From Gp6-AA40 sp050742535 (GTDB lineage Bacteria > Acidobacteriota > Vicinamibacteria > Vicinamibacterales > UBA2999), in contig JBOGIQ010000231.1 in NCBI GenBank assembly GCA_050742535.1, positions 1 through 9,632 on the forward strand: a stretch of DNA of 9,632 nt. Direction: 5' to 3'. The notes under the pieces were generated by a model. That model ran no database searches, had not been told where the DNA came from, and saw only the letters and a list, made by a program, of their open reading frames with translations. Shown in pieces: positions 5,813 through 9,632 of this stretch (within the stretch, counting starts at the first letter, position 1; the number at the start of each line of letters is the position of its first letter). The translations under genes and the position numbers were made by a program.

Positions 5813-6286
5813 ATGCCGCGTAGACGAGAGATACCGAAGCGTGAACTCCCGGCGGATCCGCTTTACAACAGCACGCTGGTCAGCAAATTCATCAACACGG
5901 TGATGCGCGACGGCAAGCGGAGCACGGCGGAGCGGATCCTCTACAAGAGCTTCGACATCATCAAGGAGCGCACCGGCGACGATCCGCTCAAGGTGTTCAA
6001 GAAGGCGCTCGACAACGTGAAGCCGAGTCTCGAGGTGAAGTCGCGCCGCGTCGGCGGCTCGAACTACCAGGTGCCTGTCGAAGTGAATCCGAACCGGCGC
6101 CTCTCGCTCAGCATCCGCTGGCTGGTCACCTACGCGCGGCAGCGCGGCGACGGCAAGACGATGCAGGAAAAATTTGCGAACGAGCTGCTCGACGCATCGA
6201 ACCTGCGCGGCGGCGCCGTGAAGAAGCGCGAAGACACGCACCGCATGGCGGAGGCGAACAAGGCCTTTGCGCACTACCGTTGGTAG
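5813..6286 (+). CDS. rpsG: 30S ribosomal protein S7
   Basis: This 157-residue protein is the family's usual length, starting MPRRREIPKRE and ending AFAHYRW. S7 binds the 3' major domain of 16S rRNA, nucleates assembly of the 30S head and contacts E-site tRNA. The signature VKSRRVGGSNYQVPVEV (74-90) is complete, as are the basic N-terminal arm and the C-terminal helices. The start is fixed by the conserved N-terminus and by AAGGA/GAAGAG upstream. It lies 63 bp after rpsL across the heptamer and hairpin gap, and 41 bp before fusA. By E. coli precedent S7 may autoregulate this part of the operon, but the intercistronic RNA here is not recognisably the E. coli one. Confidence 0.98.
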   Translation: MPRRREIPKRELPADPLYNSTLVSKFINTVMRDGKRSTAERILYKSFDIIKERTGDDPLKVFKKALDNVKPSLEVKSRRVGGSNYQVPVEVNPNRRLSLSIRWLVTYARQRGDGKTMQEKFANELLDASNLRGGAVKKREDTHRMAEANKAFAHYRW

Positions 6287-6297
6287 GACGGACGAAG

Positions 6298-6325
6298 GCC
6301 CAAGCACCAAGGACTAAGGACTAAG
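6298..6325 (+). repeat. Four heptamers that supply the fusA Shine-Dalgarno
   Basis: Four in-phase 7-nt units occur in the rpsG-fusA gap: GCCCAAG, CACCAAG, GACTAAG, GACTAAG. The junction of the last two makes AAGGA (6316-6320), 7 nt before the fusA ATG and the best ribosome-binding site for it; the preceding junction makes another AAGGA at 6309-6313. The repeat therefore appears to carry the translation signal. Confidence 0.75.
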
Positions 6326-6327
6326 TA

Positions 6328-8436
<2,109 letters not shown>

Positions 8437-8451
8437 CGGAGACGCACGCTA

Positions 8452-9632
<1,181 letters not shown>

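Noticed and set aside
5284..5823. 179-residue + strand frame covering the rpsL region from a TTG
   Set aside because: It is a shifted reading of rpsL, whose own frame is fully conserved S12.

Overview
This is a high-GC bacterial window with every supported gene on the + strand. The gene content and style suggest a member of the Acidobacteriota, perhaps Vicinamibacteria-like: a short bc-complex operon whose cytochrome b carries a fused dihaem cytochrome c, GC-rich intergenic palindromes and 7-nt tandem repeats, and a standard rpsL-rpsG-fusA-tuf order. That assignment is an inference from general resemblance; no 16S or other taxonomic marker was compared.

Region 1 (1-2859) is a carbon-uptake and oxidation unit. 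The 3' part of a glycolate oxidase iron-sulfur subunit (GlcF), cut by the left edge, is followed 44 bp later by a lactate/glycolate permease of the LldP/GlcA family. The permease would import a 2-hydroxy acid, and the GlcDEF-type enzyme would oxidise it and pass electrons to the membrane quinone pool. Region 2 (2860-5008) is a two-gene quinol-oxidising complex: a Tat-type Rieske protein overlaps by one base (TAATG) a cytochrome b (seven predicted helices) fused to two haem-c sites. It would plausibly draw electrons from the same quinol pool.

Region 3 (5009-5374) is a 366-bp gap holding an extended -10 promoter candidate, then a compact run of inverted repeats (about 5051-5240) that looks like a structured RNA, then a GC hairpin and a second weak promoter candidate. 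I could not match it to a known RNA family. Region 4 (5375-9632) is the str operon: rpsL (S12), rpsG (S7), fusA (EF-G) and tuf (EF-Tu, missing only its last few codons at the right edge). It builds the 30S decoding centre and head and supplies the two main elongation GTPases.

No phage, transposase, CRISPR, defence or biosynthetic cluster is visible. The unusual material lies in the non-coding layer and in tuf. (a) The pre-rpsL structured element. (b) Short tandem heptamers, each with a different unit, just after glcF and rpsL and just before fusA. (c) Small palindromes with a TTCA loop and a GTRGAG prefix, one between rpsL and rpsG and one inside the glcF reading frame. (d) An EF-Tu with a rebuilt, five-residue-longer switch I, in a gene whose codon use differs sharply from fusA next door.
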